Positions 45,595-54,017 of a stretch of 64,000 bases of DNA are shown here, in pieces (position 1 is the stretch's first letter; each line of letters starts with the position of its first letter). The notes under the pieces are model-generated. The model was not told where the DNA came from. It worked only from the letters and a program-made list of their open reading frames with translations, and made no database searches. The stretch comes from Flavobacterium limicola (lineage in GTDB: Bacteria; Bacteroidota; Bacteroidia; Flavobacteriales; Flavobacteriaceae). Both the position numbers and the translations under genes were made by a program. The DNA is taken from NCBI RefSeq assembly GCF_003634755.1, contig NZ_RBXA01000001.1, positions 558,001-622,000 of the forward strand, in the 5' to 3' direction.

Positions 45595-46134
45595 ATGGCA
45601 ATAGCAAAACCTTTCAACCTTAATAAATGGATTGACGAAAACCGTCATCTGCTCAAACCGCCCGTTGGTAACAAGAACTTATATACAGAATCCGGAGATT
45701 ACATAGTTATGATTGTTGCGGGTCCAAATGCCCGAAAAGACTACCATTACAACGAAACCGAAGAGTTATTTTACCAACTCGAAGGCTCGATAAAAGTGAT
45801 TGTTCAGGAAGACGGCGAGCGGAAAGAAATGGAATTGCATCCGGGCGATATGTACCTTAATCCCTCTAAAATTCCGCATTCTCCAGTTCGTTCCGAAGGT
45901 TCTATTGGGCTTGTCATCGAACGAAAAAGAGCAGGACAAGGATTTACAGATGGCTTGCTTTGGTTTTGCGATACTTGTAATCATAAGCTTCACGAAGTCT
46001 ATTTTGAACTGCATAATATCGAGAAAGATTTTTTGCCTCATTTCGAGCATTTCTATAATTCAGAACACTTGAGAACTTGCGAAAAATGCGGAACTGTAAT
46101 GGAAACGGATCCTCGATTTGTTGCCAAAAAATAA
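45595..46134 (+). CDS. 3-hydroxyanthranilate 3,4-dioxygenase
   Basis: 179 residues, cytosolic. It opens the ring of 3-hydroxyanthranilate in the kynurenine branch of tryptophan degradation. Iron ligands: His51, Glu57 and His95; substrate residues Arg47 and Arg99; the C-terminal rubredoxin-like site has Cys125, Cys128, Cys162 and Cys165. These numbers equal those of the structurally known Cupriavidus (Ralstonia) metallidurans enzyme. The product can go to quinolinate (NAD) or be decarboxylated. It is followed by an ALDH-family gene 181 bp away across a hairpin repeat. No other kynurenine gene is in the window. Confidence 0.95.
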   Translation: MAIAKPFNLNKWIDENRHLLKPPVGNKNLYTESGDYIVMIVAGPNARKDYHYNETEELFYQLEGSIKVIVQEDGERKEMELHPGDMYLNPSKIPHSPVRSEGSIGLVIERKRAGQGFTDGLLWFCDTCNHKLHEVYFELHNIEKDFLPHFEHFYNSEHLRTCEKCGTVMETDPRFVAKK

Positions 46135-46140
46135 TTTTCA

Positions 46141-46225
46141 GGAGCTCATCCTGCTATACGCTGTATCTTTATAGGTCTCGTAAAAAACGAGACCTATAAA
46201 GGATGCCGCTTCTATCAGGGCTAAA
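46141..46225. repeat. Dispersed hairpin repeat, copy 3 (best preserved)
   Basis: CTTTATAGGTCTCGT and ACGAGACCTATAAAG form a perfect 15-bp stem with a 4-base loop, flanked by CATCCTGCTATACGCTGTAT on the left and GGATGCCGCTTCTATCAGGGCT-type sequence on the right. Related to copies near 2030 and 14070. It can also terminate the dioxygenase transcript. Confidence 0.7.
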
Positions 46226-46271
46226 AAATGAAAATATAAGTAGTAACGTTTACTATTTAACCTTAAATCAA

Positions 46272-46279
46272 TATATTTG
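46272..46279 (+). promoter_or_regulatory. -7 element (TATATTTG) for the ALDH gene
   Basis: Exact TAnnTTTG match, 36 bases before the start. A weak palindrome AGTAACGTTTACT lies about 20 bases upstream. Confidence 0.45.
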
Positions 46280-46315
46280 TAAAAAAATATAACAATTTTT
46301 AATAAAAAAGTTACA

Positions 46316-47869
46316 ATGATAACAATAGCAGATCAATTCGGAATGAAGGAAGCATTGGCGCAATTGGGTGTAAAAGCCATAAATGAAGGAACGTCAACCG
46401 GGATAAACCATTTTTCAAACGGGGAAATTCTTGAAAGTTATTCACCAGTTGACGGTCAGCTAATAGGTACTGTAAAAACAACTACGGCTGCTGATTATGA
46501 AAAAGTAATGCAAACCGCTACCGAAGCTTTTAAAACTTTCAAAGTGATGCCTGCGCCACAACGTGGTGAAATCGTGCGTCAGTTTGGTGAAAAATTACGT
46601 AAAAATAAAGAAGCTTTAGGCAAGTTAGTTTCCTATGAAATGGGGAAATCATTGCAAGAAGGATATGGCGAAGTTCAAGAAATGATTGATATCTGTGATT
46701 TTGCAGTGGGATTGTCGCGTCAATTACACGGATTAACGATGCACTCCGAACGTCCAGGTCACAGAATGTATGAGCAATACCACCCAATGGGAGTTGTTGG
46801 AATCATTTCGGCTTTCAATTTTCCAGTTGCTGTTTGGGCTTGGAACACAGCATTAGCCTGGATTTGTGGCGATGTTTGTGTTTGGAAACCATCTGAAAAA
46901 ACACCACTTTGCGGGATTGCCTGTCAAAATATTATTGCCGAAGTAATCAAGGAAAATAACCTTCCGGAAGGAATTTCCTGTTTGATAAATGGAGATTACA
47001 AAGTGGGTGAAATGATGACTAACGACAAGCGTGTGCCATTGATTTCTGCAACTGGTTCTACTCGTATGGGGAAAATTGTTGCGCAAGCAGTTGCAGGTCG
47101 TCTTGGAAAATCATTATTGGAATTAGGCGGAAACAACGCCATCATTGTAACTCCGGATGCTGATATCAAAATGACGGTTATTGGTGCTGTTTTTGGTGCG
47201 GTAGGAACGGCAGGACAACGTTGTACATCAACACGTCGTTTAATTATTCACGAAAGTATTTATGATAAAGTTAAAGATGCAATTGTATCGGCTTACAAAC
47301 AATTACGTATTGGAAATCCTTTGGATGAAAACAACCATGTAGGTCCTGTAATTGATAAGCATGCAGTGGAAATGTACAATAAAGCATTAGAAAAAGTTGT
47401 TGCCGAAGGTGGGAAAATCCTAGTGGAAGGTGGCGTGCTTTCTGGTGAAGGATTTGAAAGTGGTTGCTACGTAAAACCAGCAATTGCAGAAGCAGAGAAT
47501 TCTTTCGAAATCGTACAACATGAAACTTTTGCGCCTGTTTTATATTTATTGAAATATTCAGGAACTGTGGAGAATGCTATCGCAATTCAAAACGGAGTGG
47601 CGCAAGGATTATCATCCGCTATTATGACAAATAATTTGCGTGAAGCAGAACTTTTCCTATCCGTTGTAGGTTCTGATTGTGGAATTGCAAATGTAAACAT
47701 AGGAACTTCCGGTGCAGAAATTGGAGGCGCTTTTGGTGGTGAAAAAGAAACTGGTGGCGGAAGAGAATCAGGTTCTGATGCTTGGAAAGTCTATATGAGA
47801 AGACAAACGAATACGATTAATTACACTACAAGTTTGCCATTGGCACAAGGAATCAAATTCGATTTGTAG
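46316..47869 (+). CDS. Aldehyde dehydrogenase, ALDH7 type (piperideine-6-carboxylate / aminoadipate semialdehyde dehydrogenase-like)
   Basis: 517 residues, cytosolic, NAD(P)-dependent. The nucleophile is Cys303 in GTAGQRCTSTRR, and the general-base region is LLELGGNNAIIVTPDAD. FSNGEILESYSPVDGQLIG and GGAFGGEKETGGGRESGSDA are hallmarks of ALDH7, whose main known substrate is the lysine-derived aminoadipate semialdehyde. The preceding dioxygenase would instead call for a 2-aminomuconate semialdehyde dehydrogenase (ALDH8), so the two genes may be neighbours only by chance; own promoter and terminator. Confidence 0.88.
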   Translation: MITIADQFGMKEALAQLGVKAINEGTSTGINHFSNGEILESYSPVDGQLIGTVKTTTAADYEKVMQTATEAFKTFKVMPAPQRGEIVRQFGEKLRKNKEALGKLVSYEMGKSLQEGYGEVQEMIDICDFAVGLSRQLHGLTMHSERPGHRMYEQYHPMGVVGIISAFNFPVAVWAWNTALAWICGDVCVWKPSEKTPLCGIACQNIIAEVIKENNLPEGISCLINGDYKVGEMMTNDKRVPLISATGSTRMGKIVAQAVAGRLGKSLLELGGNNAIIVTPDADIKMTVIGAVFGAVGTAGQRCTSTRRLIIHESIYDKVKDAIVSAYKQLRIGNPLDENNHVGPVIDKHAVEMYNKALEKVVAEGGKILVEGGVLSGEGFESGCYVKPAIAEAENSFEIVQHETFAPVLYLLKYSGTVENAIAIQNGVAQGLSSAIMTNNLREAELFLSVVGSDCGIANVNIGTSGAEIGGAFGGEKETGGGRESGSDAWKVYMRRQTNTINYTTSLPLAQGIKFDL

Positions 47870-47890
47870 CAACAAAATATAATAAACTAA

Positions 47891-47930
47891 AAAAGGCAAT
47901 TTGAATAGTTCAAATTGCCTTTTTTTATTT
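47891..47930 (+). terminator. Terminator after the ALDH gene
   Basis: AAAAGGCAATTTGAA pairs perfectly (15 bp) with TTCAAATTGCCTTTT over a 3-base loop, followed by T's. Confidence 0.92.
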
Positions 47931-47963
47931 CAAATTGCTTCGAGAATTGTTGTGAAAAGTATT

Positions 47964-48461
47964 CTACAAATTGAAAGAAGCACCAATATTAAACGTAAAT
48001 TGGTTGTTCAATTTATCAAAACCTATTGGATTTGTTTTGTAACTGGCAATTGGAATTCCAGCTTCGGTAAATACACCAAAACCTTCTGTAAAGAAATAAC
48101 GGAAACCTAAATGTGCACCAAAATTTCTTAAACCTAAATTTAATCCTGGATAAATATCCATTTTTGGATCTAATTCAAAAACATTTCCCAAGTTTGCATT
48201 GAAACGTGCCTTAACATCTACTCTGTCTCCAAAATCAGGTTTGTTTCCTAAATCATCTTTAGAAACAGACAACAAATAAGAGGTAACAAATCCGAATGAC
48301 ATGTTTTCTCCAACACCAAAATCAGAAGAAACACGAATTCCAGAACCTCCGTTTTGAAAGTTCGCTCCAACATCAAATTTAACGTCTCCATTTCCTTTGA
48401 AAGCTTGTGCATGCAGCAGTCCAACAGTCAATAACAATACTAATGTGGTAATTTTTTTCAT
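47964..48461 (-). CDS. Small outer-membrane beta-barrel protein (DUF6646-like)
   Basis: 165 residues from ATG 48461, which precedes a good signal peptide (MKKITTLVLLLTVGLLHAQ); the open frame continues 28 codons upstream, but those encode an implausible N-terminus. The mature part alternates hydrophobic strands (GDVKFDVGANFQNGG, MSFGFVTSYLLSV, PGLNLGLRNFGAHLGFRYFF) and ends FTFNIGASFNL with a terminal aromatic-hydrophobic strand, so an eight-stranded barrel is likely. I believe this is the DUF6646 family from memory. Role unknown. Confidence 0.75.
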   Translation of the reverse strand: MKKITTLVLLLTVGLLHAQAFKGNGDVKFDVGANFQNGGSGIRVSSDFGVGENMSFGFVTSYLLSVSKDDLGNKPDFGDRVDVKARFNANLGNVFELDPKMDIYPGLNLGLRNFGAHLGFRYFFTEGFGVFTEAGIPIASYKTNPIGFDKLNNQFTFNIGASFNL

Positions 48462-48593
48462 ATGAAGATAATATTTGTTTTTTATTGGAATATGGAATTC
48501 GCAGATCTTAATTGGTGTTTGTGACCAATTTTCGGTGATGCTCATTTCATACTCTTAATTTTTAAAGTGGGTGCAAAAGTAGTTCAATAAAAT

Positions 48594-49319
48594 CTAATTT
48601 CTTCCTTTCTCGTCAAAATACAATTGGTCCAAAGGTTCGCTTTGCCAGAATTCTTTGGTGTCAACATCCATAATGGTCAATGGACCTTTGAATGCTGCTC
48701 CGGTATCTACGTTCCAAACATTAGCTTTTTGTACGGGAGTTGTTTCACTAATTCGGGTTACGGGCGTGTGACCAATATAAATTTCATTGTATAAAGTAAA
48801 CCGTTTTGGATAAAACGGGTGATTGGATTTCATTGTTGTATCCAATGCCAATGCGGTTTCCCAAAGGGTTCTATCCCAATAGAAAAGTCCAGGAAAATAT
48901 TCGAAATCAACACCGTTCATATTAGTAAAACCAGCATGAACAAACAGACGACGTTGCTCATCCAGATAAAAATTATCCAACGATTTTAGGAATTCAATAT
49001 GTTTTTGTTTCGTTTCTGTGCTAACGGATTCGTAGGCCAAAACCGTCGCTTCCCCGCCATGTTTGTACCACAACAGATTGTCTTTGCTCTCGTCAAGCCA
49101 TTCCAGTAATAAATCATCATGGTTACCGCGAATGCAAATGCAGTTTTGTTTCGTTTTTAAATAAATGATAAAATCAAGTACCTGAGGGGATTGGCTCCAG
49201 CCGTCAACGTAATCTCCCAAAAAAATCAGGGTATCGTTTTTAGTAACTTTGGCTCTTTCCATAATTTGGTGCAGCGCTCGCAAACCACCGTGGATGTCGC
49301 CTATAACAAGTGTTCTCAT
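48594..49319 (-). CDS. Metallophosphoesterase (PPP type)
   Basis: 241 residues. Metal-binding signatures are in order: VIGDIHGGLRAL, FLGDYVDGWSQSP, RGNHDDLLLEWL and VHAGF, then GHTPV near the C-terminus. This is the PPP set, shared by Ser/Thr phosphatases and diadenosine tetraphosphatases (ApaH/PrpE); the short length favours a nucleotide or small protein substrate. A perfect 20-bp hairpin ends 14 bases before the start codon, a placement that could control translation. Confidence 0.9.
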   Translation of the reverse strand: MRTLVIGDIHGGLRALHQIMERAKVTKNDTLIFLGDYVDGWSQSPQVLDFIIYLKTKQNCICIRGNHDDLLLEWLDESKDNLLWYKHGGEATVLAYESVSTETKQKHIEFLKSLDNFYLDEQRRLFVHAGFTNMNGVDFEYFPGLFYWDRTLWETALALDTTMKSNHPFYPKRFTLYNEIYIGHTPVTRISETTPVQKANVWNVDTGAAFKGPLTIMDVDTKEFWQSEPLDQLYFDEKGRN

Positions 49320-49333
49320 GTACTGGTTGTTCT

Positions 49334-49384
49334 TTTATGACTTGAAAAATAGCAGAAAATACAGGCTATTTTTCAAGTCATAAA
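49334..49384 (-). promoter_or_regulatory. Perfect 20-bp leader hairpin upstream of the phosphoesterase gene
   Basis: TTTATGACTTGAAAAATAGC (49334-49353) pairs perfectly with 49365-49384 over 11 bases. On the coding strand it ends 14 bases before the ATG, with no T tail after it. It may block translation, act as an attenuator, or terminate transcripts coming from upstream. Confidence 0.55.
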
Positions 49385-49600
49385 ATTAAGTAAAAGTGTG
49401 ATGAAGTACTACTTTTTAACTTATTTTTTTAACTAAATTAAAAGGAGCTGTATTTTAAAAAAAAATCTAATTTTTATAGCAAATAACGGTACCAAATTCC
49501 TCAAATCTCATTTTAATATAAAGTTGAAATATCACTAATTTAGGTGATTGTTTTATTTATTTTTTCGGATTAGTTTTACAAAAAATTAAACTTTTTTCAA

Positions 49601-49681
49601 ATGAGTACACTTGTTAAGTTATCGTTGCTGTTGGCTAAAATTATCTGTCAATTTTTAAAAGAAATATTGGCTTTTATTTAG
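49601..49681 (+). CDS. Candidate 26-residue hydrophobic small ORF
   Basis: ATG opens MSTLVKLSLLLAKIICQFLK and ends EILAFI then TAG. The peptide is a single amphipathic or membrane helix with a few lysines, similar in size and nature to small membrane toxins or stress peptides. TAGTTTTA, near the TAnnTTTG consensus, lies about 30 bases upstream. It is the only coding candidate in the 507-bp gap between 49320 and 49826, apart from the hairpin. Chance occurrence in AT-rich DNA is quite possible. Confidence 0.25.
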   Translation: MSTLVKLSLLLAKIICQFLKEILAFI

Positions 49682-49826
49682 GAGTTAAGAAAATTAAAAG
49701 AGTTTTATTGCTGCTGATTTTTAATTTGCATCCTGCAATTATTTTTTTCAATTGAAGTCTGATATTAATTTGACTAAATTATTAGAAAAAGATATTGGTT
49801 CAAATCCAATATAAAAATCCTAAGAA

Positions 49827-50966
49827 TCACTGCACATCATATTTCATCTTTCTCAAAATCCGCAACGCCTCTTTGAACGATAAATACACTTGGTTGAAAG
49901 GTTTTAAAAGCACTTTTGCATCAATTAGTTTTTGCTTGGCATCTTCAAAACCGTTGAGGTAACAAATCATAAAAGTGGAAGGTAAATTCTCTAAATCTTT
50001 ATGCTCTCTTTCGGTTAACGAAAGTCCTTTTTGGAGTTTTTTCAGCAAAGCAATATTGGCATTATAAATATGAAACAACATTTTCTTGTTGAATTCCGGT
50101 GGCTGAAACAGCATCTCTCTTTCAATTTTGTAATAGCCATTATCATGAAAATGAATCGTTTGCTTTTCTAAAGGATAATAGCTCGTTTTGTCGTTCAAGC
50201 CCAAAGGAACATATTCAATAATGGTAAAAGTATCTTCGTCAAAAGTAATTTCGACCACATCTTGAGCCGAATAAAACAGCTTAATTTGTTCATTGATCAA
50301 TTCAATATCAACACGTGACAAATAAGTTTTCTCACGGGATTTTTTGGCTACACCTGCCCAGCAAATCACAAATAATTCTTTGAAAACTTTATATTTAGGC
50401 GCCATATCCTTATGGCGAAAATTCATGAAATCAATCACGCCATCGAGTGTGTTTTCAATGCTGTTTCTAGAATTGTTTTCGATACCGATTACGGTTTCCG
50501 TATTCTGATAATTTTTTTCAATTTCACCTTCGACTGGCATTGTGTTACTGCCTCGCCGTATGAAAATACTGTTGGCAGGAATCGTGTGAATTCCTTTTTT
50601 GAAATGGGAAGTTTTGCTTTTTGGCTTGACCGTTACCAGTCCGATAACTTTATCTTTTGGCAAATTTGGGAAAGGAACATTTTCATACTGAATTTTCGGA
50701 GGATTTTCCAAGTATGCATTCACTAAATTCTGAATCCGACTGTCGTCAAAAAAATCATCGCCCACAATAAGATTATCATGATCTTCCACACCTACCACAA
50801 TATAGGAATTGTTTGTAGGATTCGAATTGGAGAGTGCGCAAATATGTTTTAAAAATTTAGCTTTTCCTTCCCGTGTATGCAAATTCAACTGTCGCTTTTT
50901 ATCATAAAAACTACTCTCATCATTGTGAGCAAGGAGGTTCTTGATAAGAATGCGTTTGTTGATCAT
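49827..50966 (-). CDS. AlbA_2 (Schlafen-like) ATP-binding domain protein
   Basis: 379 residues from ATG 50966; the frame is open 25 further codons upstream, but those overlap a repeat-like linker. The N-terminal domain (about 30-160) has the AlbA_2/Schlafen features LNLHTREGKAKFLKHICALS, then YIVVGVEDHDNLIVGDDFFD and SIFIRRGSNTMPVEG. The C-terminal part (about 210-370) is unknown. AlbA_2 proteins bind nucleic acids and are often regulators. It begins after the SDR gene in the same direction and may be co-transcribed with it. Confidence 0.78.
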   Translation of the reverse strand: MINKRILIKNLLAHNDESSFYDKKRQLNLHTREGKAKFLKHICALSNSNPTNNSYIVVGVEDHDNLIVGDDFFDDSRIQNLVNAYLENPPKIQYENVPFPNLPKDKVIGLVTVKPKSKTSHFKKGIHTIPANSIFIRRGSNTMPVEGEIEKNYQNTETVIGIENNSRNSIENTLDGVIDFMNFRHKDMAPKYKVFKELFVICWAGVAKKSREKTYLSRVDIELINEQIKLFYSAQDVVEITFDEDTFTIIEYVPLGLNDKTSYYPLEKQTIHFHDNGYYKIEREMLFQPPEFNKKMLFHIYNANIALLKKLQKGLSLTEREHKDLENLPSTFMICYLNGFEDAKQKLIDAKVLLKPFNQVYLSFKEALRILRKMKYDVQ

Positions 50967-51043
50967 ACAATTAGATTTTTTAGATTTCTTAGACCGTTGG
51001 ATTCTTAGACTCTCTAAATAATCCAACAATCTAAAAATCAATT
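50967..51043. repeat. TCTAAGA-family repetitive linker between the SDR and AlbA_2 genes
   Basis: On the plus strand: TTAGATTTTTTAGATTTC...TTAGACCG...TTCTTAGACTCTCTAAATAA, followed by CAACAATCTAAAAATC. Repeats of the word TTAGA/TCTAA form loose inverted arms. Such word-like linkers recur at other junctions in this window. Confidence 0.5.
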
Positions 51044-51799
51044 TTAAATATCTCTTTTTAAAATAGTAGCTGCAGCTTGCGCTGTTGGCAACACCATTAA
51101 ATCGGCAATATTTACATGATACGGTCTGGAGACTACAAAGTGAATAATATCTGCGATATCTTCAGGATGTAATGGCTCAAAACCTTTGTAAACATTGGTA
51201 GCTCTGTCTGTATCACCTTTAAAACGCACTTCGCTAAATTCTGTTTCTACAGCACCGGGATGAATGGCACCGACGCGAATTCCATACGGATTCAAATCCA
51301 TGCGCATGGCTTGGTTCAATGCGTCAACGGCATGTTTGGAGGCACAATAGACGTTTCCGTTTGGATAAACTTCTTTTCCTGCGATGGAACCAATGTTGAT
51401 GATATGGCCTGATTTTCGTTCGATCATTTGTGGGATAATTGCTTTCGAAACATACAAAAGCCCTTTTACATTGATGTCAATCATGGCGTCCCAATCATCT
51501 AAATCCCCGTTTTGAATGGGATCTAAACCATGCGCATTTCCGGCATTATTAATCAAAACATCAATTTTAGAAAAAGCTTCCGGAATGGAATTGATACTCT
51601 CAAAAACCGCTTTTTTGTCCCGAACATCAAAGGACAAAGTATGCACTTCAGTAAATTCCGAAAGTTCTTTTTCAAGAGCCACTAATCGGTCTTCACGGCG
51701 TCCGCAAAGAATAATTTTATAGTTATTTTTAGCTAATATTTGTGCTGTTGCTTTACCAATTCCGCTGGTTGCTCCAGTCACTAAGGCTGTTTTAGTCAT
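51044..51799 (-). CDS. SDR family NAD(P)-dependent oxidoreductase (YdfG-like)
   Basis: 251 residues, classical short-chain dehydrogenase. Cofactor motif TGATSGIG (8-15), NNAG (NNAGNAHG), catalytic Ser in NIGSIAG, and YCASKHAV (YxxxK), with the C-terminal ALVHPGAVETEFS-like block (GAIHPGAVETEFSEVRFKGD). An Arg (GRRED) after strand 2 favours NADP(H). It resembles the YdfG/serine dehydrogenase group, which reduces 3-hydroxy acids or malonate semialdehyde. A DRATNVYKGFEPLHPEDIAD segment is typical. 48 bp downstream of the AKR gene, so both are probably one unit. Confidence 0.9.
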   Translation of the reverse strand: MTKTALVTGATSGIGKATAQILAKNNYKIILCGRREDRLVALEKELSEFTEVHTLSFDVRDKKAVFESINSIPEAFSKIDVLINNAGNAHGLDPIQNGDLDDWDAMIDINVKGLLYVSKAIIPQMIERKSGHIINIGSIAGKEVYPNGNVYCASKHAVDALNQAMRMDLNPYGIRVGAIHPGAVETEFSEVRFKGDTDRATNVYKGFEPLHPEDIADIIHFVVSRPYHVNIADLMVLPTAQAAATILKRDI

Positions 51800-51847
51800 G
51801 ATTTTTTTTCTGTTTTTGATTCTAAAGTTGCTGAACTGAACACTATT

Positions 51848-52720
51848 TTAGGCTACATCATCGCCCATGCTGGCGGTCCAGATGGCAAACCAATCTTCTT
51901 TGTCTAATGCTAGTTCGACGGCTTTCATCAGCGATTGAATTCGGGCGACATTTACGGTTCCTGCAATAGGAATTACTTGAGCCGGATGTTTTAAAATCCA
52001 AGAAAGTAAAATCGAATCTGATCCCAAATGGTATTTTGAAACTAAGGTTGCCAGTAACTTTTTTAATCGTCTGGTTTGTGGAATGTCTTCTCTAAAAACG
52101 GATCCCAGCGGATTCCATGACATAGGTCGAATGTTGTTGGCTTGCATATAATCAAAACTTCCGTCCACCATTGGCTCAAAATTCGTTGCAGAAAATTGCA
52201 CTTGATTGTATAAAACTTCTGTTTTTTGACTGATTAATTCTGTTTGTGAAGATGTAAAATTAGAAAGTCCAAAATCGATGATTTTCCCGTCTGATTTTAG
52301 TTTTAAAACCGCCTCGGCAATTTCATCGGCCTGCATCAAAGGACTAGGTCTGTGGAGTAAAAGGACGTCTAAATAATCCGTCTGTAAATTTTTTAAAGAG
52401 TTCTCAACGGACCAGATAATATAATCTTTAGAATACTCGTAATGTTTAATGGTATTGTCTCGGTTTCCGGTTACCATTTGGATGCCACACTTCGAAATCA
52501 ACTGTAATTTTTCTCGTGCAATTTTACTGGAAGCGAAGGCTTTTCCAAAGTCGGTTTCAGTGGTGTAATCTCCGTATATATCGGCATGGTCAAAAGTGCT
52601 GATTTTGTTTTCTAAGCACACATTAATCATGTTTTCCATTTCTTTGGTATTGAGATTTTTATCCCAAATCCCCCAATTCATTACACCCGCTACAATAGGT
52701 GATAATTTTGTTTTGCTCAT
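51848..52720 (-). CDS. Aldo/keto reductase (YdhF-like)
   Basis: 290 residues, (beta/alpha)8 NADPH-dependent reductase. The AKR catalytic tetrad is visible: Asp and Tyr in FDHADIYGDY, Lys in QLISKCGIQ and His in VLLLHRPSP. The typical IIDFGLSNFT and PIAGTVNVARI blocks are present. Closest to the YdhF group, with unknown physiological substrate. It is the first gene of a short minus-strand unit with the SDR and perhaps the AlbA_2 gene. Confidence 0.9.
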   Translation of the reverse strand: MSKTKLSPIVAGVMNWGIWDKNLNTKEMENMINVCLENKISTFDHADIYGDYTTETDFGKAFASSKIAREKLQLISKCGIQMVTGNRDNTIKHYEYSKDYIIWSVENSLKNLQTDYLDVLLLHRPSPLMQADEIAEAVLKLKSDGKIIDFGLSNFTSSQTELISQKTEVLYNQVQFSATNFEPMVDGSFDYMQANNIRPMSWNPLGSVFREDIPQTRRLKKLLATLVSKYHLGSDSILLSWILKHPAQVIPIAGTVNVARIQSLMKAVELALDKEDWFAIWTASMGDDVA

Positions 52721-52932
52721 GGTTTTTATTTTTTATTGAAATGTGTAAATCCTGTAATTCAAAGTATATTTTTCAAAGTTCTTAAAAATATAAAAATTGT
52801 ATCACAATTAGTCCTTAAAATTAAGGCTTTTATTGAAGTTTTAACCATTTTTTAACATCTTACTTCTAAAAAAAAATTCAATTTGCACCTTCAAAACGAA
52901 GGCATTAAATTCAAGGTTTTAAAAATAATAAA

Positions 52933-53937
52933 ATGGAAGAAAATACGGCGACTTTAGACATCAGAGCAATCAATGAAAAAATCGAAAGAGAGAGTGCATT
53001 TATAGACCTTCTCACAATGGAAATGAACAAGGTTATTGTGGGTCAAAAGCACATGGTGGAGCGTTTGTTAATTGGACTTTTGGGTCAAGGGCATATTTTA
53101 TTGGAAGGTGTTCCCGGATTAGCAAAAACTTTAGCGATAAACACCCTTTCGCAAGCCGTTCAGGGATCTTTCAGCAGAATTCAATTTACACCGGATTTAT
53201 TGCCAGCCGATGTTGTGGGAACAATGATTTACAACATTAAGGCTAATGAATTTTCGATAAAAAAAGGACCAATTTTCGCTAATTTCGTCCTTGCCGATGA
53301 GATTAACCGTGCGCCAGCCAAAGTGCAGTCGGCATTGCTAGAGGCGATGCAGGAAAAGCAAGTAACTATTGGTGACACTACTTTCAAACTGGACAGACCA
53401 TTCTTGGTTTTGGCTACTCAAAATCCAATTGAACAAGAAGGAACGTATCAATTACCTGAAGCTCAGGTCGATCGTTTCATGTTGAAAACGGTTATTGATT
53501 ATCCAAAAATGGAAGACGAACGTTTAGTAATTCGTCAAAACTTAAAAGGAAGTTACGAAAAAGTAAATGCTGTAGTTTCTGTGGAACAAATTTTACGCGC
53601 TCAGGAAGCGGTTCGTGAGGTTTACATGGATGAAAAAATAGAAAAATACATACTTGATATCATTTTTGCCACGCGTTACCCAGAGAAATATAAATTGGCT
53701 GATTTGAAACCATTAATCAGTTTTGGAGCATCGCCACGTGGAAGTATCAATTTGGCGACTGCCGCAAAATGCTACGCTTTTATCAAACGTCGCGGTTATG
53801 TAATTCCAGAGGATGTTCGTGCGGTTGTTCATGATGTGTTGCGTCACAGAATTGGAGTTACCTACGAAGCCGAAGCCGAAAATATTACTTCAGTAGACAT
53901 CATCAACAAAATCGTAAACGAAGTAGAAGTACCTTAA
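52933..53937 (+). CDS. MoxR-family AAA+ ATPase, first gene of the Bat operon
   Basis: 334 residues. AAA+ motor with Walker A GVPGLAKT, Walker B VLADEINRAP, sensor 1 ATQNP and the MoxR-specific QEGTYQLPEAQVDRF. MoxR proteins act as chaperones that mature or load metal into complexes containing VWA proteins; BatA and BatB, two VWA proteins, are downstream. The next gene (DUF58) follows after an 80-bp junction holding a TTTAAA-type palindrome. Confidence 0.95.
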   Translation: MEENTATLDIRAINEKIERESAFIDLLTMEMNKVIVGQKHMVERLLIGLLGQGHILLEGVPGLAKTLAINTLSQAVQGSFSRIQFTPDLLPADVVGTMIYNIKANEFSIKKGPIFANFVLADEINRAPAKVQSALLEAMQEKQVTIGDTTFKLDRPFLVLATQNPIEQEGTYQLPEAQVDRFMLKTVIDYPKMEDERLVIRQNLKGSYEKVNAVVSVEQILRAQEAVREVYMDEKIEKYILDIIFATRYPEKYKLADLKPLISFGASPRGSINLATAAKCYAFIKRRGYVIPEDVRAVVHDVLRHRIGVTYEAEAENITSVDIINKIVNEVEVP

Positions 53938-53938
53938 A

Positions 53939-54012
53939 GTTTGTTTAATGTTTAGAGTTTTAAGTTGTTGGATTACGACTTGGAACGTTAAGCTTTTAAA
54001 CTTTAAACAAAT
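53939..54012. repeat. TTTAAA-family palindrome between moxR and the DUF58 gene
   Basis: GTTTGTTTAATGTTTAGAG on the left faces CTTTTAAACTTTAAACAAA on the right, around an unpaired centre. Same family as the sufC/sufD palindrome, without cargo. Confidence 0.7.
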
Positions 54013-54017
54013 TAAAA

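Noticed and set aside
46240..46252. Palindrome AGTAACGTTTACT upstream of the ALDH gene as a LacI operator
   Set aside because: Arms are only five bases with a CGT centre, and it lies beside a dispersed repeat; too weak to list as a feature.
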